Source: Methylobacter sp. (GTDB taxonomy: Bacteria > Pseudomonadota > Gammaproteobacteria > Methylococcales > Methylomonadaceae). From it: a stretch of 54,942 bases of DNA. A program made the translations under genes and the position numbers. The DNA lies in the NCBI RefSeq assembly GCF_023227905.1, contig NZ_JALOCF010000027.1, positions 1-54,942 on the forward strand, written 5' to 3'. Under the pieces are notes generated by a model. It ran no database searches, was not told where the DNA came from, and saw only the letters and a list, made by a program, of their open reading frames with translations. Below, in pieces: positions 42,644-52,217 of this stretch (positions are counted from its first letter, which is position 1; the number at the start of each line of letters is the position of its first letter).

Positions 42644-43957
42644 GTGGGTAAGGCAGAGTTGAAACAACAGATATTCGATCTGGTTGAACGTTACAGTGAG
42701 TTACATTTCGCGGAGCAGTCATTTGAGGCTGGCACCAGCGTGATTCCTCCGTCCGGTAAAGTGCTGGGGGCCGGCGAACTGATCAACATGGTCGACGCCT
42801 CCCTGGACGGTTGGCTCACCACCGGACGTTTCAACCAGGAATTTGAACAACGCTTTGCCGAGTTTGTCGGCGTGCCTTATGCACTGACGACCACTTCAGG
42901 TTCTGCGGCCAATCTGCTGGCGTTTACCGCATTGACCTCTTACAAACTGGGTGAGCGCGCTTTAAAACCGGGTGATGAAGTGATTACCGTAGCGGCAGGT
43001 TTTCCAACTACCGTTAATCCTATTTTGCAAAACGGCATGGTACCGGTGTTTGTGGATGTGGATATTCCAACCTACAACATCAATCCCAAAAAAATTGAAG
43101 CGGCGATAACCGACCGTACTCGCGCCGTCATGATTGCCCACACCTTGGGCAATCCGTTTGACGTGGATGCGGTAATGACTATCGCGCAAAAGCACAATCT
43201 GTGGGTCATTGAAGATTGCTGCGATGCGCTAGGTTCGCTTTACAAAGACCGGCATGTCGGCACTTTCGGCCATATCGCCACCTGTAGTTTTTACCCTGCC
43301 CATCACATCACCATGGGCGAAGGCGGCATGATTTTTACCAAAGACCGCAAGCTGAAAAAAATCATCGAATCCTTTCGCGATTGGGGTCGGGATTGTTACT
43401 GTGCGCCCGGTTGCGACGACACCTGCCGCAAACGTTTCGGCTGGCAGCTTGGAACCCTGCCGAAAGGCTATGACCACAAATACACCTACTCGCATTTGGG
43501 CTATAACCTCAATATTTCCGACATGCAAGCTGCTTGTGCTTTGGCGCAAATGGATCGCTTGCCGGAATTTATAGCCGCGCGTAAACAAAACTTTGCCTTC
43601 CTTAAAGAACGGCTGAAATCCTGTGAACAGCAGCTGATTTTGCCCGAGGCGACTGCGGATAGTGAGCCGTCCTGGTTCGGTTTTCCGATCACCATCCGGG
43701 AGTCGGCCGGTATCGAACGGGTAGAGCTGCTGAAATACCTGGATCAATATAAAATAGGTACCCGTCTTTTGTTTGCCGGTAACCTCACACGTCAGCCTTA
43801 TTTTAAAGACAGAGTCTATCGCGTCAGTGGCGAACTTGCTCGCACCGACGACATCATGAACAATACTTTCTGGATCGGCGTTTACCCCGGCTTAAACGAA
43901 TCGATGCTGGACTATGTGTGCGAACGGATTGAGTCGTTTTTGGGGCTGGATAAGTAA
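42644..43957 (+). CDS. rfbH: CDP-4-keto-6-deoxyglucose 3-dehydrase (E1)
   Basis: A 437-residue PMP and [2Fe-2S] enzyme that removes the C3 hydroxyl, giving the 3,6-dideoxy skeleton. No early ATG exists; the GTG at 42644, with GGGA upstream, gives exactly the usual family length. The PLP-lysine is replaced by His220 (YPAHHITMGEGG), the hallmark of this enzyme. The iron-sulfur cysteines 193, 251, 253 and 261 fit the C-X57-C-X1-C-X7-C pattern. The reaction needs an E3 reductase (RfbI/AscD type), and no such gene is adjacent here. Confidence 0.95.
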   Translation: MGKAELKQQIFDLVERYSELHFAEQSFEAGTSVIPPSGKVLGAGELINMVDASLDGWLTTGRFNQEFEQRFAEFVGVPYALTTTSGSAANLLAFTALTSYKLGERALKPGDEVITVAAGFPTTVNPILQNGMVPVFVDVDIPTYNINPKKIEAAITDRTRAVMIAHTLGNPFDVDAVMTIAQKHNLWVIEDCCDALGSLYKDRHVGTFGHIATCSFYPAHHITMGEGGMIFTKDRKLKKIIESFRDWGRDCYCAPGCDDTCRKRFGWQLGTLPKGYDHKYTYSHLGYNLNISDMQAACALAQMDRLPEFIAARKQNFAFLKERLKSCEQQLILPEATADSEPSWFGFPITIRESAGIERVELLKYLDQYKIGTRLLFAGNLTRQPYFKDRVYRVSGELARTDDIMNNTFWIGVYPGLNESMLDYVCERIESFLGLDK

Positions 43958-43991
43958 TAGCCTCAATAACGAAAATAACAGGTAATACCCA

Positions 43992-45701
43992 TTGAAAGCC
44001 TCAGATGCCCTCGCTCAATTCCTAATTGCTCACCGTATTCAAACTTGCTTTGAACTTGTGGGCGGGATGATCACTCATCTATTGGATAGCTTTGCCCAAA
44101 CAGGTCAATTCAATATCGTCTCAATGCATCATGAGCAGTCCGCAGCGTTTGCTGCGGAAGGTGTCGCAAGATATGCGAAAGGAAAAACGATTGCAGTGGC
44201 AATGGGAACCAGCGGTCCTGGTGCCACTAATTTAATAACAGGTATCGGTAGTTGTTGGTTCGACTCGGTTCCCTGCTTATTCATAACCGGGCAAGTGAAT
44301 ACCCATGAACTTAGAGGAAACCGCCCTATCCGGCAACAAGGTTTCCAAGAACTGGATATTGTTGAAGTTGTACATTCTTTGACCAAATACGCCGCGCGGG
44401 TGGATTGCCCCGAGGATCTCTTGCCCGAATTGCACAAAGCGTTGACGGCTGCTTTTAACGGGCGGCAAGGCCCGGTATTACTGGATATTCCCAATGATAT
44501 TCAACGGGCGGACATTCCGGATGCTCTGGTTGAAAAATGGCTGAACATGCCATTACTGGCCAATACGGGGACTGCAATAAGCATAGACGATCTAAACACG
44601 CTGAAAGCCGTGTGCGGCGAAGCAAAGAGACCATTGTTTTGTATCGGCGGTGGCGCGCGTTGGGCCGACTCAATGGATGCATGGCTGTTAACAGCGGATG
44701 CTCTGGGCATTCCTTATGTTTCGACGCTGATGGGGCATGAACGGGTGATTGCGCGCGGCCAGTACATGAACATGATCGGTAGTTATGGCAATCGTGAAGC
44801 TAACTGGGCCGTTCAGAACTGCGATTTGCTGATTGTTTTGGGCGCCCGTCTCGATGTGCGTCAGACTGGTGCCGACACTAAAGACTTTGCCCGTAAAGCG
44901 CACATCGTCCAGGTTGATATTGATCCGTTTCAACTAGGTAATCGGGTTCACGCCGATCTTAATATTTGCGCAGCGACTGAAAGTTTCTTTAGAGAATTTC
45001 CTCTACACGTCGACACATTTCCCGACTTGGATCATGCGTGGTTACACGAGCTGTCAATGCAGCGTAGTGATGCGCAAATCAATGAATATCCGGAGTGGGA
45101 AATCAGCCCTAGTGAGATTTTCAAAAAACTGAATAATCGTTTGTCCTGCCAGCCTGTGGATTATGTTTGCGATGTTGGTAATCATCAAATGTGGGCGGCG
45201 CAAAATCTGCGCTTGTCTCAAAACAATGCCGTTCACTACAGCGGCGGCATGGGGGCGATGGGTTTTGCTTTGCCGACGGCAATAGGGGTTGCCCTGCAAT
45301 CTCAAGGCAGGGTAGTTGTGATTACCGGTGATGGCAGCCTTCAAATTAACATTCAGGAGCTGGATACACTTAACCGTTTGGCATTGGACATCACCATTAT
45401 CGTAATGAATAACGCCGCATTAGGAATGGTCAAAAACTTTCAGGACATGTATTTTAACGGGCGCGATCAATCAACCCGAAAAGGCTATAGCAGTCCTTCC
45501 TTTACAAATATTGCGTCAGCCTATGGCATCGAATCCCGCTGTGTTACCAATATTACGGATCTTGATGACGCTTTCAGTTTAATGGCCGGTCGCAAAGGAC
45601 CGTTACTCATTGAAATTATGCTGGAGGGCGCGACCGAATGCAGGCCTCGCTTGGCTTTTGGATCAAAGCTCGACGAACAGTTTCCTGCGATAACCAAGTA
45701 G
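43992..45701 (+). CDS. Thiamine-diphosphate enzyme, YerE-like sugar acetyltransferase
   Basis: A 569-residue protein of the acetolactate-synthase superfamily. It probably starts at TTG 43992 (MKASDALAQFLIAH fits the family). It has the catalytic Glu48 (SMHHEQSAAFAAEG), a central FAD/Rossmann domain and the ThDP motif GDGSLQINIQELDTLNRLALDITIIVMNNAALG. Inside a cluster making CDP-3,6-dideoxy-4-keto-glucose, the best known counterpart is YerE of Yersinia, which transfers a two-carbon acetyl unit from pyruvate to C4 and gives a branched sugar. A general acetolactate synthase is less likely: no small subunit or ilv gene is present. Function by context. Confidence 0.8.
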   Translation: MKASDALAQFLIAHRIQTCFELVGGMITHLLDSFAQTGQFNIVSMHHEQSAAFAAEGVARYAKGKTIAVAMGTSGPGATNLITGIGSCWFDSVPCLFITGQVNTHELRGNRPIRQQGFQELDIVEVVHSLTKYAARVDCPEDLLPELHKALTAAFNGRQGPVLLDIPNDIQRADIPDALVEKWLNMPLLANTGTAISIDDLNTLKAVCGEAKRPLFCIGGGARWADSMDAWLLTADALGIPYVSTLMGHERVIARGQYMNMIGSYGNREANWAVQNCDLLIVLGARLDVRQTGADTKDFARKAHIVQVDIDPFQLGNRVHADLNICAATESFFREFPLHVDTFPDLDHAWLHELSMQRSDAQINEYPEWEISPSEIFKKLNNRLSCQPVDYVCDVGNHQMWAAQNLRLSQNNAVHYSGGMGAMGFALPTAIGVALQSQGRVVVITGDGSLQINIQELDTLNRLALDITIIVMNNAALGMVKNFQDMYFNGRDQSTRKGYSSPSFTNIASAYGIESRCVTNITDLDDAFSLMAGRKGPLLIEIMLEGATECRPRLAFGSKLDEQFPAITK

Positions 45702-45732
45702 CCAATGTGCCGCCCATATTACTCTCCTGTTG

Positions 45733-46800
45733 ATGAATAAAGCTCTAAGCGTCGGCCGCCACTCCGTAGTGACCGCAGACATGAAGTTACTAACCACTCA
45801 CTATGCGATTCCATGGCAGGCGTTGAGCGGAAAAACAGTGATGGTAACCGGTGCAGCGGGTTTCCTGGCCGCATACATGATAGAAACATTATTGTTTCTT
45901 AACGAAACGCAACAGCTCAACGTGACGGTTATCGCTGTTGTTAGGGACCGTAATGGATTTGCGCAAAGGTTTAGTCATCATCAAAAAAGGCCGGATTTAA
46001 TCTGCATCGAGCAGAATATTAGTTTACCGATGCAAGTGAATCAGCCGCTTGATTTCATTATTCATGCAGCAAGTCAAGCGAGCCCAAAATATTATGCGAC
46101 TGATCCGGTAGGGACTTTGAGTGCAAACACATTAGGTACGGCACATCTGCTTGAATTGGCTCGAAATCATAATGTGAAAGGCTTTCTCTATTTTAGCAGT
46201 GCGGAGGTTTATGGCGAAGCTGCCCGTGTGCCAACGTCCGAGTCGGATTATGGGTATCTTGATCCCTTGGCGGTTCGTTCATGCTATGCGGAAAGTAAAC
46301 GCATGGGCGAAAATATGTGTGTTTCGTGGCATCATCAATTTGGAGTCCCGGCCAAAATTGTTCGGCCCTTTCATACATACGGTCCCGGTATGCGTCTGGA
46401 TGATGGCCGTGTTTATGCCGATTTTGTGGCTGATGCAGTGAATGGCCGAGATATAGTATTGAAAACCGACGGCTTAACCAGACGCTCATTTTGTTACTTG
46501 GCAGACGCAACCGCCGGATTTTGGACGGTGCTATTGAATGGAACAAATGCCAAAGCCTATAACATCGGAAATCCTGATGCTGAGATTAGCATTCATGACT
46601 TGGCGCATCTGGTTGCAAGAATCTGTTCGGACAAGCATTTATCAGTCAGGATGGAACAACGAAAAGTATCGGAGAGTTATCTCGCCAGTCAAATTTCAGT
46701 GACATGTCCTGATATAACGCTTGCAAGAGGATTGGGCTGGAGCCCTATTACTTCGCTTGAAAATGGTTTTCTCAAAACAATAAAAGGTTATTTATCATGA
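45733..46800 (+). CDS. Extended SDR (NAD-dependent epimerase/dehydratase)
   Basis: A 355-residue Rossmann protein: VTGAAGFLAAYMIETL near residue 40, Ser in YFSSAEVYGE, and the catalytic tyrosine/lysine in CYAESKRMGE. It resembles UDP-glucuronate decarboxylase-like SDRs in the middle (RPFHTYGPGMRLDDGRVYADFV). Because it follows the YerE-like gene, it may be the reductase of the acetyl side chain (YerF role) or a later epimerase. The ATG at 45733 is used; an ATG at 45781 is possible. It overlaps the FkbM gene by ATGA. Confidence 0.85.
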   Translation: MNKALSVGRHSVVTADMKLLTTHYAIPWQALSGKTVMVTGAAGFLAAYMIETLLFLNETQQLNVTVIAVVRDRNGFAQRFSHHQKRPDLICIEQNISLPMQVNQPLDFIIHAASQASPKYYATDPVGTLSANTLGTAHLLELARNHNVKGFLYFSSAEVYGEAARVPTSESDYGYLDPLAVRSCYAESKRMGENMCVSWHHQFGVPAKIVRPFHTYGPGMRLDDGRVYADFVADAVNGRDIVLKTDGLTRRSFCYLADATAGFWTVLLNGTNAKAYNIGNPDAEISIHDLAHLVARICSDKHLSVRMEQRKVSESYLASQISVTCPDITLARGLGWSPITSLENGFLKTIKGYLS

Positions 46801-47726
46801 ATATTTCCGATACACGTAGCGATTTCTTGAAAGGCGACCTTACTAAGCCTGAATTTATCCGGACGATGTATCAATTGCATCATGCCAAGCTTTTTGAGTA
46901 TGCAAATTATATTAAGCAGACCAATATAGCTTCCATTGAAATATCTGACGGCTCAGTGGTCATGACATCGCGAGACAAGGGTGTAAAGATGATTTGCCCA
47001 TTGGGAGATCATCGTGTGGCCCCCATTGAAGCGCTCAATTTTTTGGATTATGAAACAACCGACTCAACCATGATTATGCGACTGGTATCGCCAGAGGACT
47101 GTGTTATAGACATCGGGGCCAATGCGGGATGGTATGCCGTTAATATTGCCAAAACATATCCCGCAAGTACTGTGCATGCATTCGAACCTATCCCGAAGAC
47201 TTATGATTTTCTTGAGAAAAACATCAAACTAAACCAGGTTTCGAATGTGGTCGCACACCACTTTGGATTGTCCGACGAGTGTAAGGATTTGACGTTCTAC
47301 TTTTATCCTGAAGGAAGTGTCAATGCATCAGCTGCAAACGTTAGCGAACGTATGGATGCCGAGTTAATAACATGCCATGTCGAACGGCTGGATGACTTTG
47401 TTTCGGCCAATAAGCTTCATGTCGATTTCATTAAGTGCGATGTTGAGGGAGCGGAGTTGTTTGCATTTCAAGGAGCAATAGAAACGTTGCAAAGAGATAA
47501 ACCCATTGTGTTTACTGAAATGTTGCGGAAATGGGCGGCGAAGTTTAATTACCATCCGAATGAAATCATCAGCCTCTTTGCATCCTTTGAGTATCGCTGT
47601 TTTTATGCAGACGGAGCCGCTTTAAAAGAGTTGGTTGAAATGACGGACAAGACGGTAGAGACCAATTTCTTTTTCCTGCATGCTAAAAAACACCAACAGC
47701 TCATTGATGAGTTGTCCAACTCATGA
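46797..47726 (+). CDS. FkbM-family methyltransferase
   Basis: A 309-residue SAM-dependent methyltransferase. The SAM site is VIDIGANAGWYAVNIAKTYP near residue 105, then VHAFEPIPKTYDFLEKNIKLN and, past the middle, VDFIKCDVEGAELFAFQGAI, typical of FkbM proteins that methylate sugar hydroxyls. The N-terminal 90 residues are not recognised. Tight linkage to the branched-sugar genes suggests O-methylation of the repeat unit or of the acetyl-derived side chain. Inference. Confidence 0.88.
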   Translation: MNISDTRSDFLKGDLTKPEFIRTMYQLHHAKLFEYANYIKQTNIASIEISDGSVVMTSRDKGVKMICPLGDHRVAPIEALNFLDYETTDSTMIMRLVSPEDCVIDIGANAGWYAVNIAKTYPASTVHAFEPIPKTYDFLEKNIKLNQVSNVVAHHFGLSDECKDLTFYFYPEGSVNASAANVSERMDAELITCHVERLDDFVSANKLHVDFIKCDVEGAELFAFQGAIETLQRDKPIVFTEMLRKWAAKFNYHPNEIISLFASFEYRCFYADGAALKELVEMTDKTVETNFFFLHAKKHQQLIDELSNS

Positions 47727-47759
47727 TGATTATCAGATTTACGCAGTAGTTTGCAGCTA

Positions 47760-49136
47760 ATGAAAAAACTGCTTGGCTATATGGGTGTTGATCGCGCGAT
47801 TGTTTACACCTTGGCGGGACGAGGCTGGGGCTTGCTTTCCAGCGCCGTTACTTTATTGCTGGTTGTGCGCTTTCTAACGCCTGATGAACAAGGCTACTAC
47901 TACACATTTGCCAGCCTGCTAGCGATGCAGATTTTTTTTGAATTGGGGATGAGTTACGTGATTATGCAATTTTCCAGCCATGAAATGGTGCATTTGTCAT
48001 GGTCGGATAACGGTACCATCGAGGGGAACGCCCAGTCAAAAAATCGCCTACGCTCATTATTGGTACTGATGGCCAAGTGGTATGGCGTCATTGCAACGTT
48101 TATCATTGCGCTAATACTGCCAATCGGGTGGGTATTCTTTTCTGTTAGCTATCCGCAATCGAGTGTGAGTTGGCAAGTGGCTTGGGTCTGGTTGGTGTCC
48201 TCGGCCGCAATAAACATTTTTTTCTTGCCATTATTAGCGTTGTTGGAAGGGTGCGGGCATATAACCGAAATTGCACGGCTAAGGATGTATCAAAACATCA
48301 TAGGTAGCTTGGCCGCATGGGGGATGCTAATCAGCGGTGGCGGTTTATTGGCTATGCCCGCCATGAACACAGGCTTGGCATTTACGGCTTTGGTGTGGCT
48401 GTGGCGCACCAAAAGGGTATTTTTTAAAAACTTATTGGATTGCAAGATCGATGCGACCGCCGGTATACAGTGGAAAACTGAAATTTGGCCGTTCCAATGG
48501 AAGATTGCGCTCAGTTGGTTAAGCGGTTATTTCATCTTTCAGTTATTTACCCCAGTACTCTTCGCTTACCGTGGTGCGGTACAGGCAGGGCAAATGGGAA
48601 TGAGTTTTTCAATAGCCAATGCGCTAATGAGTATTGCGATGGCTTGGATGAGTACAAAAGCGCCTCAATTCGGAACACTGATAGCGAGGAAAGATTACAT
48701 TAACTTGGATCAGATATTCAATTTGACATTGTCGCGTTCGCTTTTTGTAATGGTTGTGCTTGGGGCTGTGTTATGTCTCGCGAACTATTTTCTGCATGTA
48801 GAACACGTTCAATTTGCATCGCGTTTCCTCGACCCATTGCCTTTCACACTTCTTATGTTGGCTACAACGCTAAATTATGTGACTTATGCGCAATCAGCTT
48901 ATTTGCGAGCGCATAAGCAAGAGCCTTTTTTGCTGATTAGTCTGGTGAGTGCCGGATTGATCGCTGCCCTAACATTGGTTCTTGGAAAAGAATATGGTGC
49001 TGTGGGAGTAATGTCCGGCTATTTATCCGTATGCACGGTTATCGGATTAGGCTGGGGTAGTAAGATTTTTTTGTCTAAGCGACATGAGTGGCAAAAGCAG
49101 TGCGTACTCGAAACGTCTAAAAACGGAATGTTATAA
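47760..49136 (+). CDS. Wzx-like polysaccharide flippase
   Basis: A 458-residue inner-membrane protein with about 12 hydrophobic segments and almost no soluble domains, of the polysaccharide-transport (MATE/MOP) type. The ATG at 47760 is preferred over an in-frame TTG at 47751. It would move undecaprenyl-linked repeat units across the membrane. Such proteins diverge fast, so assignment rests on topology and location. The next gene starts directly after its stop. Confidence 0.85.
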   Translation: MKKLLGYMGVDRAIVYTLAGRGWGLLSSAVTLLLVVRFLTPDEQGYYYTFASLLAMQIFFELGMSYVIMQFSSHEMVHLSWSDNGTIEGNAQSKNRLRSLLVLMAKWYGVIATFIIALILPIGWVFFSVSYPQSSVSWQVAWVWLVSSAAINIFFLPLLALLEGCGHITEIARLRMYQNIIGSLAAWGMLISGGGLLAMPAMNTGLAFTALVWLWRTKRVFFKNLLDCKIDATAGIQWKTEIWPFQWKIALSWLSGYFIFQLFTPVLFAYRGAVQAGQMGMSFSIANALMSIAMAWMSTKAPQFGTLIARKDYINLDQIFNLTLSRSLFVMVVLGAVLCLANYFLHVEHVQFASRFLDPLPFTLLMLATTLNYVTYAQSAYLRAHKQEPFLLISLVSAGLIAALTLVLGKEYGAVGVMSGYLSVCTVIGLGWGSKIFLSKRHEWQKQCVLETSKNGML

Positions 49137-50153
49137 ATGCAAGTTATCGATTCAATGAAGGGCAAACAACCACTGCTAACAATTGCGATACCCACTTATA
49201 ACAGATCCGCTTTTCTTGAGCTGTGCCTCAAGCGTATTGGCGAAGAGCTCGACAGCCTAAGTGAAGATCAGCGTAGCTGGGTGAAAGTGTATATTGCGAA
49301 CAACGCCTCCACTGATAATACAGCCGAGGTCATTTTCCAATATCAACTCATAGATACAGAAGTATTTGAGGTTGTGCATAACACCGAAAATATTGGAGCT
49401 GAACGTAATGTTGCCCAATGCTATGCCTCTGCTACCACACCCTATGTTTGGTTATTTGGAGACGACGATGTCATACTTCCCGGAAAGCTCAAGCTGGTGT
49501 TGGATATTTTGGTTAAGCAGGAAATAGATATCCTGTATCTGGGTGGCTACGGTTACTTCGAAAGTTATCTGGACGAGCCTAAGCGGGGGCGAGGTAAAAG
49601 TGGGTTTGTAGAATGCTCAAGAGCCTTAGATTTTGTTAAGAGCACTCATGTAATGCTCACCTTTATTACCGCCTTGATTGTACGCAGTGGAGTGAAAACC
49701 GAATCTGTTAGCCAATTGGTTGATGGCAGCAATCTCCCTCAACTGGGTTGGATTTTGCCCTTAGTTCGTGACGGCAAAAAATTTGCAATACTTGAAGACA
49801 GGATTTACGCGGCCAAAATTGGAAACTCTGGAGGATACGGAGCAATAAATGTATTCGGTAATAATTTGATTAATATTACGAACAGTATATTTAAACTTCA
49901 ACCGGAGTTAGCGCAAGCTATTCAGAACGGGGTCATAGTGACATGGTTTCCTACTTACATCATGAACCTTCGAAAAGGCGAATCTGGTTATCTGAAGGAG
50001 GATGTCGCAATTGACATGGGGCGAGTGTTTAATGGCAATTGGAGATACCGTTTGTTTCTTGAGCCATTGATTTCATTACCTATTACATTGGCTCGAATAT
50101 ACTTCGTCTTTGTTCGATTAACGCGAAAGTTGTTGGGGACCATTTTACTATGA
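49137..50153 (+). CDS. Family 2 glycosyltransferase (GT-A)
   Basis: A 338-residue inverting glycosyltransferase. LLTIAIPTYNRSAFLELCLKRI opens the GT-A fold; ANNASTDNT and the DxD-type WLFGDDDVILPG lie near residues 60 and 115. The C-terminal 50 residues contain one membrane-associated hydrophobic stretch. Donor and acceptor are unknown; it presumably builds the repeat unit. Starts one base after the flippase stop. Confidence 0.88.
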   Translation: MQVIDSMKGKQPLLTIAIPTYNRSAFLELCLKRIGEELDSLSEDQRSWVKVYIANNASTDNTAEVIFQYQLIDTEVFEVVHNTENIGAERNVAQCYASATTPYVWLFGDDDVILPGKLKLVLDILVKQEIDILYLGGYGYFESYLDEPKRGRGKSGFVECSRALDFVKSTHVMLTFITALIVRSGVKTESVSQLVDGSNLPQLGWILPLVRDGKKFAILEDRIYAAKIGNSGGYGAINVFGNNLINITNSIFKLQPELAQAIQNGVIVTWFPTYIMNLRKGESGYLKEDVAIDMGRVFNGNWRYRLFLEPLISLPITLARIYFVFVRLTRKLLGTILL

Positions 50154-50222
50154 TCTCTTTCAAAGTTCAGTACAGCAATTCTAAGTTGGATATGAGTCAT
50201 TTAATAAGGTGAGGCAGTGTCT

Positions 50223-51167
50223 ATGCAAGTAATGCTTACTCCATTAGTCACGATAGTGATTCCAGCTTATAACCACGGTAAGTACCTTAAACAGGCAATA
50301 GACAGTGTCTTAAACCAAGATTACTCGAATATTGAATTGATCGTTTTAGACGATGGATCGACTGATAATACACGCGAGGTGCTAGACAGCTTCGGAAATC
50401 AGTTCTATTGGGAGTCTCAGAAGAATATGGGGCAGGCAAGTACTTTGAATAAAGGTTGGAGCATGGCGAAAGGAGAAATCCTGGCTTATCTCTCGGCTGA
50501 TGATGTGCTATTGCCTCAAGCCACGAGCAAGTCTGTAAAATGTTTGCTGGGTAATCCTGATGCCGTTCTATGTTATGGCGATTTTCGGCTGATTGACTCG
50601 GAATCAAGGGTAATCCGAAGCGTAGTGGCTCCTGAATATAGTTATCGAGAAATGGTTGTAAGGTTTATCTGTGCTCCAGGCCCTGGGGCCTATTTCTGGC
50701 GCAGTGCTTTCGTTCACACGGATGGGTGGGACGCTTCTTTTCGGCAATATCCCGACTATGACTATTGGCTGCGGTTAGGTTTATTAGGCAGCTTCGTTCA
50801 CATTCATGAACAGCTGGCTGCATTTCGAGTACATGAAGATTCACAGACATTTGCACAGGCCCCAACCGAGCGCGCAGAGGAAGCGTTAAGGGTAATGGAA
50901 AAGTATTTTCAGTTGCCATGTATACCCGCTGAAATCATTTCAGTTAATGGTCGAGCGATGGCTAATGCGAGATTCGTAGTAGCACAGTTGCATCTTCGGG
51001 CTGGTAGGTATAAGGCGGCGTTTTTTGAGATATGTAAAGCGATGCTCATATCGCCCGGGACTTTCTTCTCACTGAGAGTGCAAAGGATGCTTGCCAATGG
51101 ACTTTTTAACAGATGGGGTCATAAAGTGTTGAGAACGATTAAAAATCGTTTGAATTATGGTAATTGA
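50223..51167 (+). CDS. Family 2 glycosyltransferase (GT-A)
   Basis: A 314-residue family 2 glycosyltransferase. The ATG at 50223 is used because GAGG lies 8 bases before it; an in-frame GTG at 50217 is too close to that site. Motifs: LVTIVIPAYNHGKYLKQAIDS, LDDGSTDNT, LSADDVLLPQ (DxD-type) and YPDYDYWLRLGLLG near residue 185. The C-terminal basic helices probably contact the membrane. It is separated by 70 bases from the previous gene, a small gap by this operon's standard. Confidence 0.9.
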   Translation: MQVMLTPLVTIVIPAYNHGKYLKQAIDSVLNQDYSNIELIVLDDGSTDNTREVLDSFGNQFYWESQKNMGQASTLNKGWSMAKGEILAYLSADDVLLPQATSKSVKCLLGNPDAVLCYGDFRLIDSESRVIRSVVAPEYSYREMVVRFICAPGPGAYFWRSAFVHTDGWDASFRQYPDYDYWLRLGLLGSFVHIHEQLAAFRVHEDSQTFAQAPTERAEEALRVMEKYFQLPCIPAEIISVNGRAMANARFVVAQLHLRAGRYKAAFFEICKAMLISPGTFFSLRVQRMLANGLFNRWGHKVLRTIKNRLNYGN

Positions 51168-51257
51168 TAACCTTGGATTGGTAGCGAATGGAAAGAAAAA
51201 TGAACCAGACGAGGATCTTGGAAGCCATGGCTTTTGTGTCGTATAGCTAGAAATTGA

Positions 51258-52217
51258 ATGAATAAGAATCTTGGCCTTCCTGACGTGGAAGTAATTGCCG
51301 TTATTGGTGCATCAGGCTTTGTTGGCAAGCATTTAGTTGCGTTTCTGTCGGCCAGGAAAAACGTTGAGATTAGGGTTCTTGTTCATCATAGAAAATTAAG
51401 GGCTGGAGATAAGCCAAACATCGTTTTCATTGAAGGAAACCTACTCAAGCCAGAGACACTTATTCCATTATTCGAGTCCGGGTGCACTGTAATCAATCTG
51501 GCTTACCTCGCCACTCATCGTTTTCAGGATAACATTGATGCGATGGTCAACCTGGCAGAAGCGTGCGCAGCACGGAAAGTCAAAAGGCTGATCCACTGCA
51601 GTACCGCAGTCGTGGCCGGAAACATCCCGGAAAAGGTTATTGTCGAGACAACCCTATGCAGTCCTGCATCGGAATACCAGAGGTCCAAGCTCGCGATTGA
51701 GACAGTTCTGCTAGCAAGAGCACAGGGCAGGTTTGAACTTTCAATTCTACGGCCTTCAGCGGTCTTTGGCTCAGAGGGGAAAAATCTGATCAAGCTCGCC
51801 GATGAGCTCTGTGCAGGTAATAAGCTGAAATCCTATGCAAAGTCCTGTCTTTTTGGACGTCGCAGTATGAACCTCGTCTGCGTAGAAAATGTTGTTGCTG
51901 CATTGATATTTCTTCTGGACGCAAACAGTAAAATCGACCGTGAAGTCTTTATTATTTCGGATGATGATGCGTCAATCAACAATTACCGGGACATCGAAAA
52001 ACGACTGATAAAAAACTTGGAGATCGAGCCTTTTCAATTTCCTGTGGTTCGACTGCCTATGCTGCTGTTGGCAACAGTTCTGAGAATGGCAAAGAAGCCT
52101 CAGTCCAATCCGGTAGTAAAATATAGCGACCAAAAGCTTACCAAGCTTGGCTTTAAAAAACCGATGAAACTTGAAACAGGGATAGATGCTTTTTCAAGGT
52201 GGTACAAAAACAAATGA
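51258..52217 (+). CDS. NAD-dependent epimerase/dehydratase (SDR)
   Basis: A 319-residue extended SDR: AVIGASGFVGKHLVAFL near residue 15, CSTAVV and the catalytic Tyr/Lys in SEYQRSKLAIETVLL, with RPSAVFGSEGKNLIKLAD after it. It lacks signature residues that would point to one substrate. In this place it may reduce or epimerise a nucleotide sugar. It overlaps the next gene by ATGA. Confidence 0.85.
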   Translation: MNKNLGLPDVEVIAVIGASGFVGKHLVAFLSARKNVEIRVLVHHRKLRAGDKPNIVFIEGNLLKPETLIPLFESGCTVINLAYLATHRFQDNIDAMVNLAEACAARKVKRLIHCSTAVVAGNIPEKVIVETTLCSPASEYQRSKLAIETVLLARAQGRFELSILRPSAVFGSEGKNLIKLADELCAGNKLKSYAKSCLFGRRSMNLVCVENVVAALIFLLDANSKIDREVFIISDDDASINNYRDIEKRLIKNLEIEPFQFPVVRLPMLLLATVLRMAKKPQSNPVVKYSDQKLTKLGFKKPMKLETGIDAFSRWYKNK

